From an uncultured Mycoplasma sp. (lineage in GTDB: Bacteria; Bacillota_I; Bacilli_A; RF39; UBA660): 47,871 nucleotides of DNA. The notes under the pieces are model-generated. The model saw nothing but the letters and a program-made list of their open reading frames with translations, was not told the DNA's origin and searched no databases. This document shows, piece after piece, positions 39,091-47,844 of this stretch (positions within the stretch are counted from its first letter, which is position 1; every line of letters begins with the position of its first letter). Position numbers and translations under genes: made by a program. Where the stretch lies: NCBI GenBank assembly GCA_902493595.1, contig CABUPU010000008.1, forward strand, positions 1 to 47,871, read 5' to 3'.

Positions 39091-40128
39091 TTATTTTTTA
39101 GTAAAATATTTATATAACATGAATATTCCTGCAACCCAAAATGGAATTGTAAATAAAATATTTGTAAATTGATTTTGAATAACAGAAATTACACCAGCTA
39201 CAATTAAAAAACCAAACCAATAGACTAAAAATATAATATAAAATATATTTAAAAATTGCATAGCTAATTTATTGTTTTGAAATGCAATAGCCAAATAATA
39301 TCCCAAAGTACAATAGCCACAAAATAAAAATGGCAAAAAAATCATTTTTGAAAATGTTCCAGTTAAGTTAATAAATATTACAGAAACTATTATGCAAAAC
39401 GCTAAAGAAGGTACAACTGATAGTATTCTTTGAAATATATTAGAAATTTTAATTAAATTAGTATCATCAACATTACCAGTTTCTGATTTTTTTAACTTTA
39501 TTTTATATATTAAATCATAAATTATCACAAATAATGGGCCAAAAATTAAAGGAATTGAATAAAGTTTTTCAAACCCATTTCCCATTATAAATAAAAATAG
39601 TCCAATAATTAATGTCAGATAGATAATAGGTAATAAAAATACACCCTCAAAATTTCCAGAAACTGTATACATATTAAAAAAATAGTTATTTTTTTCTTTC
39701 AAAGTCCAAGTATCATTAGTTTTTTCTAAAACATCATAAACATAATTGTGCGTTTTTAAAACATTATAATATCCTTCCTCAAGCATATCATAACCGAAAT
39801 CATAATTATACCTTTTTCCTTTTTTGTCAATAAAGTAGATATCTGTGTGTTCAATTTTCTTTAGAAAGAGAACATCTTTGTGTGGTTTTAAAATAATATT
39901 CAAAAAATAAAGTATCCAACAATATACTGATATTAATGTAAAAAAAAGTCCTACTATAATTGCCATTCCAAAGCCTAAAGACTTTGATACAAAAATATTT
40001 TTAAGTGAAAAATAAATGAGACCTACACCAATTATACCAAGAATAGTAATCATTACGAATGCGCCTGTACTAAAATACTTCTTTTTAATTCTTCTTTTTC
40101 GCTTTTCTAGTTTTTTCTCAGAATCCAT
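39091..40128 (-). CDS. Polytopic membrane protein of unknown function
   Basis: 345 residues with about eight membrane helices: two near the N-terminus after a very basic first 16 residues, a soluble loop of about 75 residues, then six more. AAGGGTG lies 6 nt before the ATG, and a TATACT -10 box is close by. The ribosome site and spacing resemble those of the P-type ATPase gene at 19900. No transporter signature recognised. Confidence 0.7.
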   Translation of the reverse strand: MDSEKKLEKRKRRIKKKYFSTGAFVMITILGIIGVGLIYFSLKNIFVSKSLGFGMAIIVGLFFTLISVYCWILYFLNIILKPHKDVLFLKKIEHTDIYFIDKKGKRYNYDFGYDMLEEGYYNVLKTHNYVYDVLEKTNDTWTLKEKNNYFFNMYTVSGNFEGVFLLPIIYLTLIIGLFLFIMGNGFEKLYSIPLIFGPLFVIIYDLIYKIKLKKSETGNVDDTNLIKISNIFQRILSVVPSLAFCIIVSVIFINLTGTFSKMIFLPFLFCGYCTLGYYLAIAFQNNKLAMQFLNIFYIIFLVYWFGFLIVAGVISVIQNQFTNILFTIPFWVAGIFMLYKYFTKK

Positions 40129-40197
40129 TTACAACACCCTTACTATTATCAGTATAACATGTATAATTCTAAACATAAAGATTTCAAGATTAAAATT

Positions 40198-40226
40198 TTG
40201 ATATTTTTATGTTTTTTTGCTATTAT
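40198..40226 (+). promoter_or_regulatory. Promoter at the left end of the IS110 element
   Basis: TTGATA (40198-40203), 17 nt, TATTAT (40221-40226). It would start a transcript near 40233 covering the non-coding segment and the transposase gene. Confidence 0.65.
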
Positions 40227-40232
40227 AAATGG

Positions 40233-40410
40233 CAATCGGTAAAGACGGAGTATAACAGGCACTTAGAGTGCGTTTTTGTGAATGTCTACCATATGATTAT
40301 TTATTAATTCGGTTGTAGATAATGGAAACTAATAGAAATATTAAAGTTCGGATGATTAAGCATGTAGGAATATAAGTGGTCGAATATGGTTTAACCGAAA
40401 TATTTAAGAA
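40233..40410 (+). ncRNA. Candidate IS110 bridge RNA
   Basis: The non-coding stretch before the transposase is about 180 nt, the size reported for IS110 bridge RNAs. It can fold: hairpin GCACT-TAG-AGTGC (40259-40271), a stem-loop TCTAC/GTAGA (40285-40289, 40315-40319) with a 25-nt loop, and a long-range pair TTCGGTT/AACCGAA (40308-40314, 40393-40399). The large loops are candidates for the target- and donor-binding loops. The guide sequences themselves cannot be assigned without the element ends. Confidence 0.5.
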
Positions 40411-40423
40411 AGGAGTTTAAATT

Positions 40424-41611
40424 ATGAGGCATATTTTAAGTTTTGATATTGCTAAAGATAAAAGTGTTTATTGTTTTATTGATGAATTAAGAAATGTAAT
40501 TATTGATGCAACATTAATTGAACATAAAAAAGATGAATTTGATTTATTATTTAATAAAGTAAAAAATCATTCTAATTTAATTGTTATTATGGAATCTACC
40601 TCAATTTATCATTTACCAGTTGAAAATTATTTTAGATCTAAAGGTATAGATACAATTGTTATGAACCCTAAACTTGTTAAACAATTTAAAGATACTTTAA
40701 ATAAATCTAAAACTGATAAACTTGATTGTTTTAAAATTGCTAGATGCTATTTAGGTACTATTGATAATTTTTATCAAAAACAAGATGAATATTTTATGTA
40801 CAATCCTCTTGCTCGTCAATATTGGTCATTAATTGAAGGACAAACTAGATTAAAAAATAGATATAGACAACTCATTGATATTGTTTTTCCTGAATTTGCT
40901 TTAATTTTCAACGATTTATATGATGATTTAGCTTTAAATTTTATCCATGATTTTCCTCATCCAGTATTATTTGTTAATCGTAGAATTGATTATTTAATGA
41001 ATTATTTAAAGGAAAAGAATGGAACAACTCAAGCTTTTAGATTCAAGAATAAAGTTTTAAAAATGAAAGAACTTGCTTCCAATTCTTTATGTTTTGTTGC
41101 TTTTGATTCTTATCAAGTTCAAAATCTAGTTCAAGTAATTGAAATGATTCAATATCATAAATCAGAAATTAATAAAATCAAAAACCAACTTATTAATGAT
41201 ATGAAAGATAAAGAGTTATTTAAAATTATTAATTCTATTCCTGGTTTTGGTGAATTTTCTACTGCTTTGTTTCTAGCCGAAGTTGGTGACATAACTAGAT
41301 TTGATGATAAGTATCAATTTATATCATTTATAGGAATTGATTCAGTCACTTCACAATCTGGTGTTTCTGCTTATCACGGACCAATTTCTAAAACAGGTTG
41401 TAAGTTTGGAAGAACTATTTTATTTAATATAGTTACAACTGTATTACAAATATCTGCTCACACAGACAAAACTAATCCTATTTATTTGTTTTTCAGAAAA
41501 AAACAATCTGAAGGTAAACATCATTATAAATGCATAATCGCCTGCGAAACGAAATTATGTAAAATTATTTATAAATTATGTTCTTCAAATTGTCTATACG
41601 AAAACAAATAG
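40424..41611 (+). CDS. IS110-family transposase (DEDD recombinase)
   Basis: 395 residues, with AAGGAG before the start. The N-terminal RuvC-like DEDD domain shows SFDIAKDK (first Asp), VIMESTSIYH (Glu) and KTDKLDCFKIA (Asp pair). A coiled-coil linker follows, then the Tnp C-terminal domain with IPGFGEFSTALFLAEVGD and SQSGVSAYHGPISKTGCKFG, which carries the conserved Ser. IS110 enzymes cut and join DNA guided by a bridge RNA. Full length with no frameshift, so possibly active. Confidence 0.93.
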   Translation: MRHILSFDIAKDKSVYCFIDELRNVIIDATLIEHKKDEFDLLFNKVKNHSNLIVIMESTSIYHLPVENYFRSKGIDTIVMNPKLVKQFKDTLNKSKTDKLDCFKIARCYLGTIDNFYQKQDEYFMYNPLARQYWSLIEGQTRLKNRYRQLIDIVFPEFALIFNDLYDDLALNFIHDFPHPVLFVNRRIDYLMNYLKEKNGTTQAFRFKNKVLKMKELASNSLCFVAFDSYQVQNLVQVIEMIQYHKSEINKIKNQLINDMKDKELFKIINSIPGFGEFSTALFLAEVGDITRFDDKYQFISFIGIDSVTSQSGVSAYHGPISKTGCKFGRTILFNIVTTVLQISAHTDKTNPIYLFFRKKQSEGKHHYKCIIACETKLCKIIYKLCSSNCLYENK

Positions 41612-41621
41612 ACTAATTTAC

Positions 41622-41658
41622 CAATTTTTTTAAAAATTGAGAAATCTCAGTTCTTTTT
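41622..41658 (+). other. Hairpins at the right end of the IS110 element
   Basis: CAATTTT/AAAATTG followed by TGAG-AAAT-CTCA and GTTCTTTTT. They could terminate the transposase transcript or form part of the right end. Confidence 0.4.
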
Positions 41659-41710
41659 GTCGTGTATATAATATCACATTTTTTTTAATTTGACAAAACT
41701 TAGATAATCA

Positions 41711-41756
41711 CAATTGCTATATAAAAAAAAGAAAATAATCGCTTTATCTTCCTTTT
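41711..41756 (-). repeat. T-run repeat at the end of the J-domain gene, copy 2
   Basis: Similar to 39029-39070, with eight A (plus strand) flanked by GCTAT and ATCGC. It overlaps the 3' end of the J-domain gene and probably ends its transcript. Confidence 0.4.
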
Positions 41757-43201
41757 CCATTGTACACATTAAATTTATCTTTTTGAATATTATAATCTTT
41801 ATATTTATATTTTGGGCTGAGATATTTTTTAAAATCATCATATATATCCTTTTTAAGGATACTTCTTTTTTTATATTGTAACCCATACATATAAGGATAG
41901 TAAGAAGATTCATCAACTAATCCTAAATCACCTATTCTACTTGCTTTTATAGTTCCTGCACCATTATTAGTTATATAAATAACTGTATTATCAAACAGAT
42001 AAAGTGCAAGCCTACCATTACCATAATGATCATTATAAAATTTATTAATAAATTCAGCATTATCTAAAAATTCATCTAATCTCATATATTTTTCATAAAA
42101 ATTACTTTCATAGGTTAAAAATTCATCAACTTCGTTTTTTTGACTATCATTTATATATTTTCTTAAAAAATGAATAAATTCTCCATCTTTGAATAGTTTT
42201 ATAACAAATTCAGGTATATCTTTATTTGAATCTCTTGTTATAAAAATTTCATAATTATCATTTTCTTGGTTATCATTTTTATCTTCAACATTTTCAAAAT
42301 CAATTTTAGTTTTAAAATCTAATGTTCTAAGACTTGATAATATTTCTTTATTTAATTTATTTTCTTTTACAAGTTGTAATTTTTCCAATGCACTCTTTAA
42401 TGTATCTAAAGAAGTTTTAATTTGCTCATTATCAGTAAAATTTAATTCTTTCATTCTGGTATTAAAGTTTACTAGTATAGCATTATAAGTTTCTTCGAGT
42501 TCCTTATCTAATGCCTCTTTTTGTATAATCATAGTCATTATTTCGCAACGAAGTCTATTAGCTCCATCTTGTAAACTAATCTTATCCTCAATGATATCAC
42601 TTAAAATAGTCGCTTTTATACCAAGTATTTTTTCTAAAGTATTAGCACTGATTTTAACCTCAAATGATTGAACAACATCATCTAATGATTTTTGTATTTC
42701 ATCATGCTCTTTTTTGATATTATTTATTTTTTCAAAAAATTCATCTATTGTTCCAACCATGTCTTTATTATATTTTTTCAAAAATCTATCAGGAATATTA
42801 CCTAAAATGCTTTTTCTATAATCTTTTAAAATAGCATTAACTTTTAACAAAATGTTATTATAAGCGGTATTTAGTACATTTTTATCCGAAGTTAATGGTA
42901 AAGTTTCTAATAGTTCATTAATTTTGTTAACACATTTATATTCAGTACTTCCAACTATGTAAACTTTTTTACTAACAAATCTTTGTAATTTATCTTTTAA
43001 ATTATTAAAATACGATAGATCAAAATTAGTTGATTTACCTTTTAAAGCATCATAAGCAGCATTTACTTTTTTCATCATTTCATCACTACCACCCATATCT
43101 GGATGATATTTTTTTGATAATTCTAAATATTTTTTTCTTAAACTTTCTTCAGTAAAACTTCCTGTAAAACCGAATAAGTTTAATGCTTCATTATAGTTCA
43201 T
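41744..43201 (-). CDS. J-domain protein with a long unknown C-terminus
   Basis: 485 residues from ATG at 43201 (AAGGAGG upstream; an earlier ATG at 43225 precedes that site). The first 65 residues form a J domain: LFGFTGSFTEESLRKKYLEL, HPD in KKYHPDMGG, then VNAAYDALKG. A long helical, coiled-coil region follows (about 65-310) and a C-terminal globular part with YLFDNTVIYITNNGAGTIKA. It lacks DnaJ zinc fingers, so it is a type III co-chaperone that would recruit DnaK to a specific, unknown client. Confidence 0.85.
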   Translation of the reverse strand: MNYNEALNLFGFTGSFTEESLRKKYLELSKKYHPDMGGSDEMMKKVNAAYDALKGKSTNFDLSYFNNLKDKLQRFVSKKVYIVGSTEYKCVNKINELLETLPLTSDKNVLNTAYNNILLKVNAILKDYRKSILGNIPDRFLKKYNKDMVGTIDEFFEKINNIKKEHDEIQKSLDDVVQSFEVKISANTLEKILGIKATILSDIIEDKISLQDGANRLRCEIMTMIIQKEALDKELEETYNAILVNFNTRMKELNFTDNEQIKTSLDTLKSALEKLQLVKENKLNKEILSSLRTLDFKTKIDFENVEDKNDNQENDNYEIFITRDSNKDIPEFVIKLFKDGEFIHFLRKYINDSQKNEVDEFLTYESNFYEKYMRLDEFLDNAEFINKFYNDHYGNGRLALYLFDNTVIYITNNGAGTIKASRIGDLGLVDESSYYPYMYGLQYKKRSILKKDIYDDFKKYLSPKYKYKDYNIQKDKFNVYNGKGR

Positions 43202-43334
43202 AATAACCTCCTTAAAAAAACTCATTGATTATACAACGAGTCTCAATTTCACTTTCTTTGCAACCCCCATTGCTTAATCAGTGATTTAATTATAGCACAT
43301 AAAAAGTTAAATGTCAAATATGTGTAAAGCATTC

Positions 43335-44354
43335 TTAAATTTTAGAGTTAATGTCATCGGTTAATTTTGTATTCAAGTCAAATAAAACAGAGTATATTAA
43401 ATAATCTTCCCATAAAATAAGTTCTTCTTTACTTTTGTTTTTTATATTACTAAAGTCAGTTAAAAAATTTTTTAATCCGTTTAACTTTATGTAAAGACTT
43501 TTACCTTCACTATTTCTTATATATGGATCATTAACCTGAAACTTATGATAAAAAAACACATATGCAAGCAAAAATACTGGACACATCGATACTATAACCA
43601 TAGCTACAATTGGAAGAATGAAATCAACAATTTCTATTGAATTACTATTCGAAATTATCATCATTTTGATAAAAGAATAATAAAATAATATAATTGTTAT
43701 GACAATTGTAATTAAGAAAAAAACTGTTATATATTTAGATCTATTTCCCTTTTTCTTTAATAAATTATTGTTTAAGCTATCCTCACAAACTACTTTTTTA
43801 TATTCATCAAAATCAAATTTTTTTAATTTACAATTTTTTACTGCATTTAAAACATATATTTCATTTTGTTCAAGATCTTTGTAGTCAGAATTCAAAATAG
43901 TTATTTTTTCCTCTATTTTAATTTTCCCTTTTAATTCTAACATTAATAAAGTTGCAATTAATTCATTCTTGCCAACGTTAAAATCAAATATATAACTAAG
44001 TACTGCTGGTGAGTATTTTGAAATAATGTCTCTATAGTATTTTGTATCATCCTTTGAGATTTTTACCTCTTTTTCTTTTATATGTTTTCTTTGAGCAATT
44101 TTATATGCTATATATGCGATAATTAAATAAAAATGTTTTAATAAGCTAAATATAATCATTATTACAAAGGCAATAATATTATATAGTACAAAATATAGCA
44201 TATAAAAATTTTGAATTTTATTGATATTAAAAATTGTTAAAAATAAATTATAAATCTCTTTATAATTTGTCACAAAATCAATAATTGTTAAAAAAAGAAT
44301 AATTAACAAAAATAAAATATCTATATTTTTAGTAAATTGAAACTTCTTTTTCAT
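43335..44354 (-). CDS. DUF2207-like membrane protein
   Basis: 339 residues. Two N-terminal membrane helices, a cytoplasmic domain with SPAVLSYIFDFNVGKNELIA and LELKGKIKIEE, a second helix pair, then GLKNFLTDFSNIKNKSKEEL and LWEDYLIYSVLF. These match the C-terminal half of DUF2207 proteins; the usual exported N-terminal domain is missing or shortened. Function unknown. Confidence 0.7.
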   Translation of the reverse strand: MKKKFQFTKNIDILFLLIILFLTIIDFVTNYKEIYNLFLTIFNINKIQNFYMLYFVLYNIIAFVIMIIFSLLKHFYLIIAYIAYKIAQRKHIKEKEVKISKDDTKYYRDIISKYSPAVLSYIFDFNVGKNELIATLLMLELKGKIKIEEKITILNSDYKDLEQNEIYVLNAVKNCKLKKFDFDEYKKVVCEDSLNNNLLKKKGNRSKYITVFFLITIVITIILFYYSFIKMMIISNSNSIEIVDFILPIVAMVIVSMCPVFLLAYVFFYHKFQVNDPYIRNSEGKSLYIKLNGLKNFLTDFSNIKNKSKEELILWEDYLIYSVLFDLNTKLTDDINSKI

Positions 44355-44435
44355 ATTATTTTATACCTACAATCCAGTTATTAATTTCTCTTAATAAAAC
44401 AATATACTTCATAATACCTCTTTATTAACATATAA

Positions 44436-44630
44436 CTATTTTTTACTATTTTCAGCAATATTTTTAGAGGTAATTATTATTCCCACTAAATTAGTTCCAA
44501 TAGAAAGACCTAATAGTACACCACTTGAAAATTCACTAAAACTAGAACTAATTTTATTTTCAAAAAATATATAACTTAAATAAAGTAAGTTTCCAAGTAT
44601 AATTAATAATAATCCATAATTTTTTTTCAC
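44436..44630 (-). CDS. Small two-helix membrane protein
   Basis: 64 residues starting at GTG (44630) five nt after AAGGAGG. Two membrane helices (about 5-22 and 35-54), Lys at both ends. It follows the metal-ATPase gene by about 50 nt on the same strand. Family not recognised. Confidence 0.65.
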   Translation of the reverse strand: MKKNYGLLLIILGNLLYLSYIFFENKISSSFSEFSSGVLLGLSIGTNLVGIIITSKNIAENSKK

Positions 44631-44679
44631 TTGTTCCTCCTTAAAAACTATTTTTTATTTAATTTTCCCTTTTATTATA

Positions 44680-46716
44680 TCATCTTTTCCTATATTTTCT
44701 TAATATTCTAAGTGTATTTAATATTGTAAGAAGTGTTACACCAGTATCTGCAAAAACAGCAAACCACATATTAGCATAACCAAATATACTTAATAATAGA
44801 ATTAATATTTTAATACCCATTGCAAATATTAGATTTTCTTTAATAATATATTTTGTATATTTTGATATATTTATTGCAAGAGGTATTTTCATTAAATCAT
44901 CACTCATAAGAACTATATCACTTGCCTCAATTGCACTATCTGTTCCTACTCCACCCATAGATATTCCAATATCAGCTCGTTTTAATGTTGGTGCATCATT
45001 AACACCATCACCCACAAATACTAGGGTTTTTTCATTCTTTTTTACTTCTTCATATTTTGTAAACTTTTCATGAGGAAGCATCTCATAATATATTTCATCT
45101 ATACCAAGTTTTTCACCAATTTTTAAAGCATGTTCTTTTTTATCACCAGTAAACATATATGTTTTTATATTAAGTTCTTTTAAATTTTTTAAAGAATCTT
45201 TTGTTTCACTTTTAATACCATCACTAATTTCTATAGTTGCAATATGTTTACCATCAATATTTAAATGTAATGTTCCATCCCAATCACATTTACATACTTT
45301 TTTACTACCAATAACAATTTTTTTATCATCAATCTCATAAGATATTCCTTTTCCAGTAGTTTCCTTAAATTTTTTAACTTTTGAGGTATCAATTTTTTTA
45401 TCAGTTAATTTTAAAATTGATTTAGCTATTGGATGATTTGAGAATGTTTCTCCCATAACAAGATAATTAATAACATCTTTTTTACTATAATCTTTATCTT
45501 GAATTATTATATCAGTAACAGTAAATGTTCCACTTGTTAAAGTACCAGTTTTATCAAATATAATTCCAGTGGTATTTTGTAAATTATCAAGAAAATTACT
45601 ACCTTTAATTAAAATTCCATTTTTTGAGGCTGCACCAATACCTGTAAAATATGAAAGTGGCACAGATATTGCAATAGCACAAGGACATGATATTACAAGA
45701 AAAGTTAATGCTCTATAAATACTTTGTAAATATGTAACATTACTTATAAGTGGTAAAAATATAGCCACTATTAAAGCAAGAATTAAAATTATTGGTGTAT
45801 AAACTTTACTTATTTTAGAAATAGTAGTTTCAGTTTTAGCCTTTTTATCTGTGGCAGTATCTAGTAATTCTAATATTTTAGAAACTGTTGAATCTTCAAA
45901 TGTAGATGTTGCTTTAATAGTAATAACATCACTATTATTAATAGACCCAGACAGTACCTTATCACCATTTTTAACTAAAATATTTTCACTTTCTCCTGTA
46001 AGAGCAGAAGTATCTAAATAAGTTTTTCCATTTATAATAGTTCCATCAACTGGAATTTTTTCTCCTTTTCTAACAACTAAAACATCACCTACTTTTACAT
46101 CCTCAACATTAATAGTTTTTACTTTATCTTTCTCATGTTTATTTGCGTAAATACTTTTTATATTCATTAAATCTTTAATGGATTTTCTTGAATTATTTAA
46201 GGCTTTTTCCTCTAAAATCTTACCTACTGAATATAAAACAATAACCATCATACCTTCCATAGCTTCACCTAAAACAAAAGCACCAATGCAAGATATTAAA
46301 ATCAAAGCATTTTCATTAATACCTCCACCATTTTTTATCATTTTAAAAGCATTAATAAAAACTTTATATAAAAGTAAAATATATGATATTATTAATAAAA
46401 TCAATTTAATTGGTTTTGAAATATTTAAATAACATCCTAATAAACCTATAATTATAGCAATAATAAGTATACTTAAATGATATTCTTTTTTTACATTTTC
46501 TTCATTTTCGCTAATGTAAGCCTCTGGTTCAATTTTTTTAATTAATTTATTAACACCACTTATACTTATATTTTTTTCAGTTTCATAAGAAATCATCATT
46601 GTATTAAAATTAACTTTAACATTTTTAAAATCTTTATTTTTATTAAGACTATCCTCAATTTTTCTTGCACAATTTGCACAATCTAAATTATTAATTTTAT
46701 ATCTATATTTATTCAT
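44680..46716 (-). CDS. cadA: Heavy-metal P1B-type ATPase (Zn/Cd/Pb exporter type)
   Basis: 678 residues. N-terminal HMA metal-binding domain with CANC (Cys13, Cys16); TGE at 240-242; membrane metal site Cys-Pro-Cys at 344-346 (SCPCAIAIS); phosphorylation site DKTGTLT (388-394); hinge GDGVNDAP. A HP-type pair is present (SNHPIAKS). These pumps export divalent Zn, Cd or Pb. The gene overlaps the ArsR/CadC repressor gene by 8 bp, which supports metal-responsive export. The symbol denotes the family; which metal is moved is not proved. Confidence 0.88.
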   Translation of the reverse strand: MNKYRYKINNLDCANCARKIEDSLNKNKDFKNVKVNFNTMMISYETEKNISISGVNKLIKKIEPEAYISENEENVKKEYHLSILIIAIIIGLLGCYLNISKPIKLILLIISYILLLYKVFINAFKMIKNGGGINENALILISCIGAFVLGEAMEGMMVIVLYSVGKILEEKALNNSRKSIKDLMNIKSIYANKHEKDKVKTINVEDVKVGDVLVVRKGEKIPVDGTIINGKTYLDTSALTGESENILVKNGDKVLSGSINNSDVITIKATSTFEDSTVSKILELLDTATDKKAKTETTISKISKVYTPIILILALIVAIFLPLISNVTYLQSIYRALTFLVISCPCAIAISVPLSYFTGIGAASKNGILIKGSNFLDNLQNTTGIIFDKTGTLTSGTFTVTDIIIQDKDYSKKDVINYLVMGETFSNHPIAKSILKLTDKKIDTSKVKKFKETTGKGISYEIDDKKIVIGSKKVCKCDWDGTLHLNIDGKHIATIEISDGIKSETKDSLKNLKELNIKTYMFTGDKKEHALKIGEKLGIDEIYYEMLPHEKFTKYEEVKKNEKTLVFVGDGVNDAPTLKRADIGISMGGVGTDSAIEASDIVLMSDDLMKIPLAINISKYTKYIIKENLIFAMGIKILILLLSIFGYANMWFAVFADTGVTLLTILNTLRILRKYRKR

Positions 46717-47080
46717 TACTGCCTCCGATTTTATGATTAATATGTTTAATACCTATCTCATATAATGTCCTTATATGTTCATCATCTAAAGTATAATATA
46801 CTTCTTTACCAGATCTTCTTGACTTTACTATTTCACTTTTTCGAAGAACCGCAAGTTGATGAGATACTAAAGACTTACTCATATTAAGAACATTTGCTAT
46901 ATCACATACGCACATTTCATTATTATCTAAACACCATAAAATTTTAATTCTAGTAAGGTCTCCTATTAATTTAAAAACCTCTGATAGTTTTAAAAGAGTT
47001 ACTTCATCAGGTCTATTTTTTAAAGCCTTTTCAACAATATCTTTATGAATAACATTACAATCACACATACTATCTTTCAT
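46709..47080 (-). CDS. ArsR/SmtB-family metal-sensing repressor (CadC-like)
   Basis: 123 residues. Winged helix with RIKILWCLDNNEMCVCDIAN (the ELCVCD metal site in helix 3) and SKSLVSHQLAVLRKSEIV (recognition helix). The N-terminus has MCDC, giving the extra Cys ligands found in CadC for Cd/Pb. It would repress its own operon until metal binds. Two palindromic operators lie directly upstream. Confidence 0.88.
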   Translation of the reverse strand: MKDSMCDCNVIHKDIVEKALKNRPDEVTLLKLSEVFKLIGDLTRIKILWCLDNNEMCVCDIANVLNMSKSLVSHQLAVLRKSEIVKSRRSGKEVYYTLDDEHIRTLYEIGIKHINHKIGGSNE

Positions 47081-47094
47081 TAAATATCTCCTTT

Positions 47095-47114
47095 AGTTGA
47101 ATATCTATTCAACT
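47095..47114. promoter_or_regulatory. CadC/SmtB-type operator 1
   Basis: A perfect palindrome AGTTGAATA-TC-TATTCAACT, matching the 12-2-12 operator form (TGAATA-N2-TATTCA) of ArsR-family repressors. It lies between the -10 box and the start codon. Confidence 0.8.
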
Positions 47115-47119
47115 ATTTA

Positions 47120-47149
47120 ATTATATATGAATGGCCATTCAACTGTCAA
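47120..47149 (-). promoter_or_regulatory. Promoter of the metal-export operon
   Basis: On the minus strand TTGACA (47144-47149), 18 nt, TATAAT (47120-47125). The -35 box contains the gmk stop codon. Operator 2 (47128-47141) occupies the spacer. Confidence 0.85.
47128..47141. promoter_or_regulatory. CadC/SmtB-type operator 2
   Basis: Perfect palindrome TGAATGGCCATTCA between the -35 and -10 boxes. It shares the TGAAT/ATTCA ends of operator 1. Confidence 0.7.
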
Positions 47150-47808
47150 TGGTTATTTTCAAAATTTTTATCAATTAATATTTCATGTATTAACTCTTCT
47201 TTATTTCCTAAATAAATATCCTCAATACGATCAACACGACATTTCTCACTTTGAATTATTGATTTAACTTTATTAACTGCATCCTCTACTTTATCATTTA
47301 CAACAACATAATTATATTTTTTATAATTATTGACTTCATTATAAGCAGTAATAAATCTTTCAACCACTTTATCTTTACTTTCAGTTTTTCTACCAATAAG
47401 TCTATTTTTTAAAGTTTCCATATCCGGAGGCATAATAAAAATAAAAAGTGCTGATGGAATAATTTTCTTAATATTTATCGCTCCATTTATATCAATAACA
47501 AGTATTACATCTTTCCCTTCATTTAATTTTTCCTCTACTTTATCTTTAGGAGTTCCATAATAATTATCATTATAAGAGGCATATTCTAAAAAAGTATTAT
47601 CATTTATTTTATTTTCAAATTCTTCACTAGACACAAAGAAATAATCAACGCCATCTTTTTCAAGTGGTCTTGGTTTTCTCGTAGTCATTGAAACAGACAT
47701 CCAAATATTTGAATTTTCTTTTATAAGTTTTTGACATATAGTATCTTTACCTGCACCACTTGGCCCAGATACTACTATTAAAAGTCCTTTATTATTTGTT
47801 TTTATCAT
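47146..47808 (-). CDS. gmk: Guanylate kinase
   Basis: 220 residues. P-loop GPSGAGKD (15-22), the guanylate kinase signature TTRKPRPLEKDGVDYFFVS, then GTPKDKVEE and VILVIDINGA. It converts GMP to GDP with ATP. GAGGT lies eight nt before the ATG. Slightly longer than usual at the C-terminus. Its stop codon lies in the promoter of the metal-export operon. Confidence 0.97.
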   Translation of the reverse strand: MIKTNNKGLLIVVSGPSGAGKDTICQKLIKENSNIWMSVSMTTRKPRPLEKDGVDYFFVSSEEFENKINDNTFLEYASYNDNYYGTPKDKVEEKLNEGKDVILVIDINGAINIKKIIPSALFIFIMPPDMETLKNRLIGRKTESKDKVVERFITAYNEVNNYKKYNYVVVNDKVEDAVNKVKSIIQSEKCRVDRIEDIYLGNKEELIHEILIDKNFENNH

Positions 47809-47844
47809 ATTAATTACCTCGTATAATCAATCTTATAGAAATTA

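Larger units (their letters stand above)
40190..41660 (+). mobile_element. IS110-family insertion sequence (ends approximate)
   Basis: A DEDD transposase gene with a 5' non-coding segment of about 230 bp and a short 3' segment, the layout of IS110 elements. These have no terminal inverted repeats and make no target duplication, so the ends cannot be read from one copy. It lies between two minus-strand genes and is the only plus-strand unit of its size in the window. Confidence 0.7.

Noticed and set aside
40190..41660. Target-site duplication or terminal inverted repeats of the transposon
   Set aside because: None found, and IS110 elements are not expected to have them.
39029..41756. Similar T-run blocks at 39029 and 41711 as the ends of a composite element around the IS110 gene
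   Set aside because: Each follows the end of a minus-strand gene, is low in complexity and looks like a terminator; the similarity is too short and A-rich to claim a mobile boundary.
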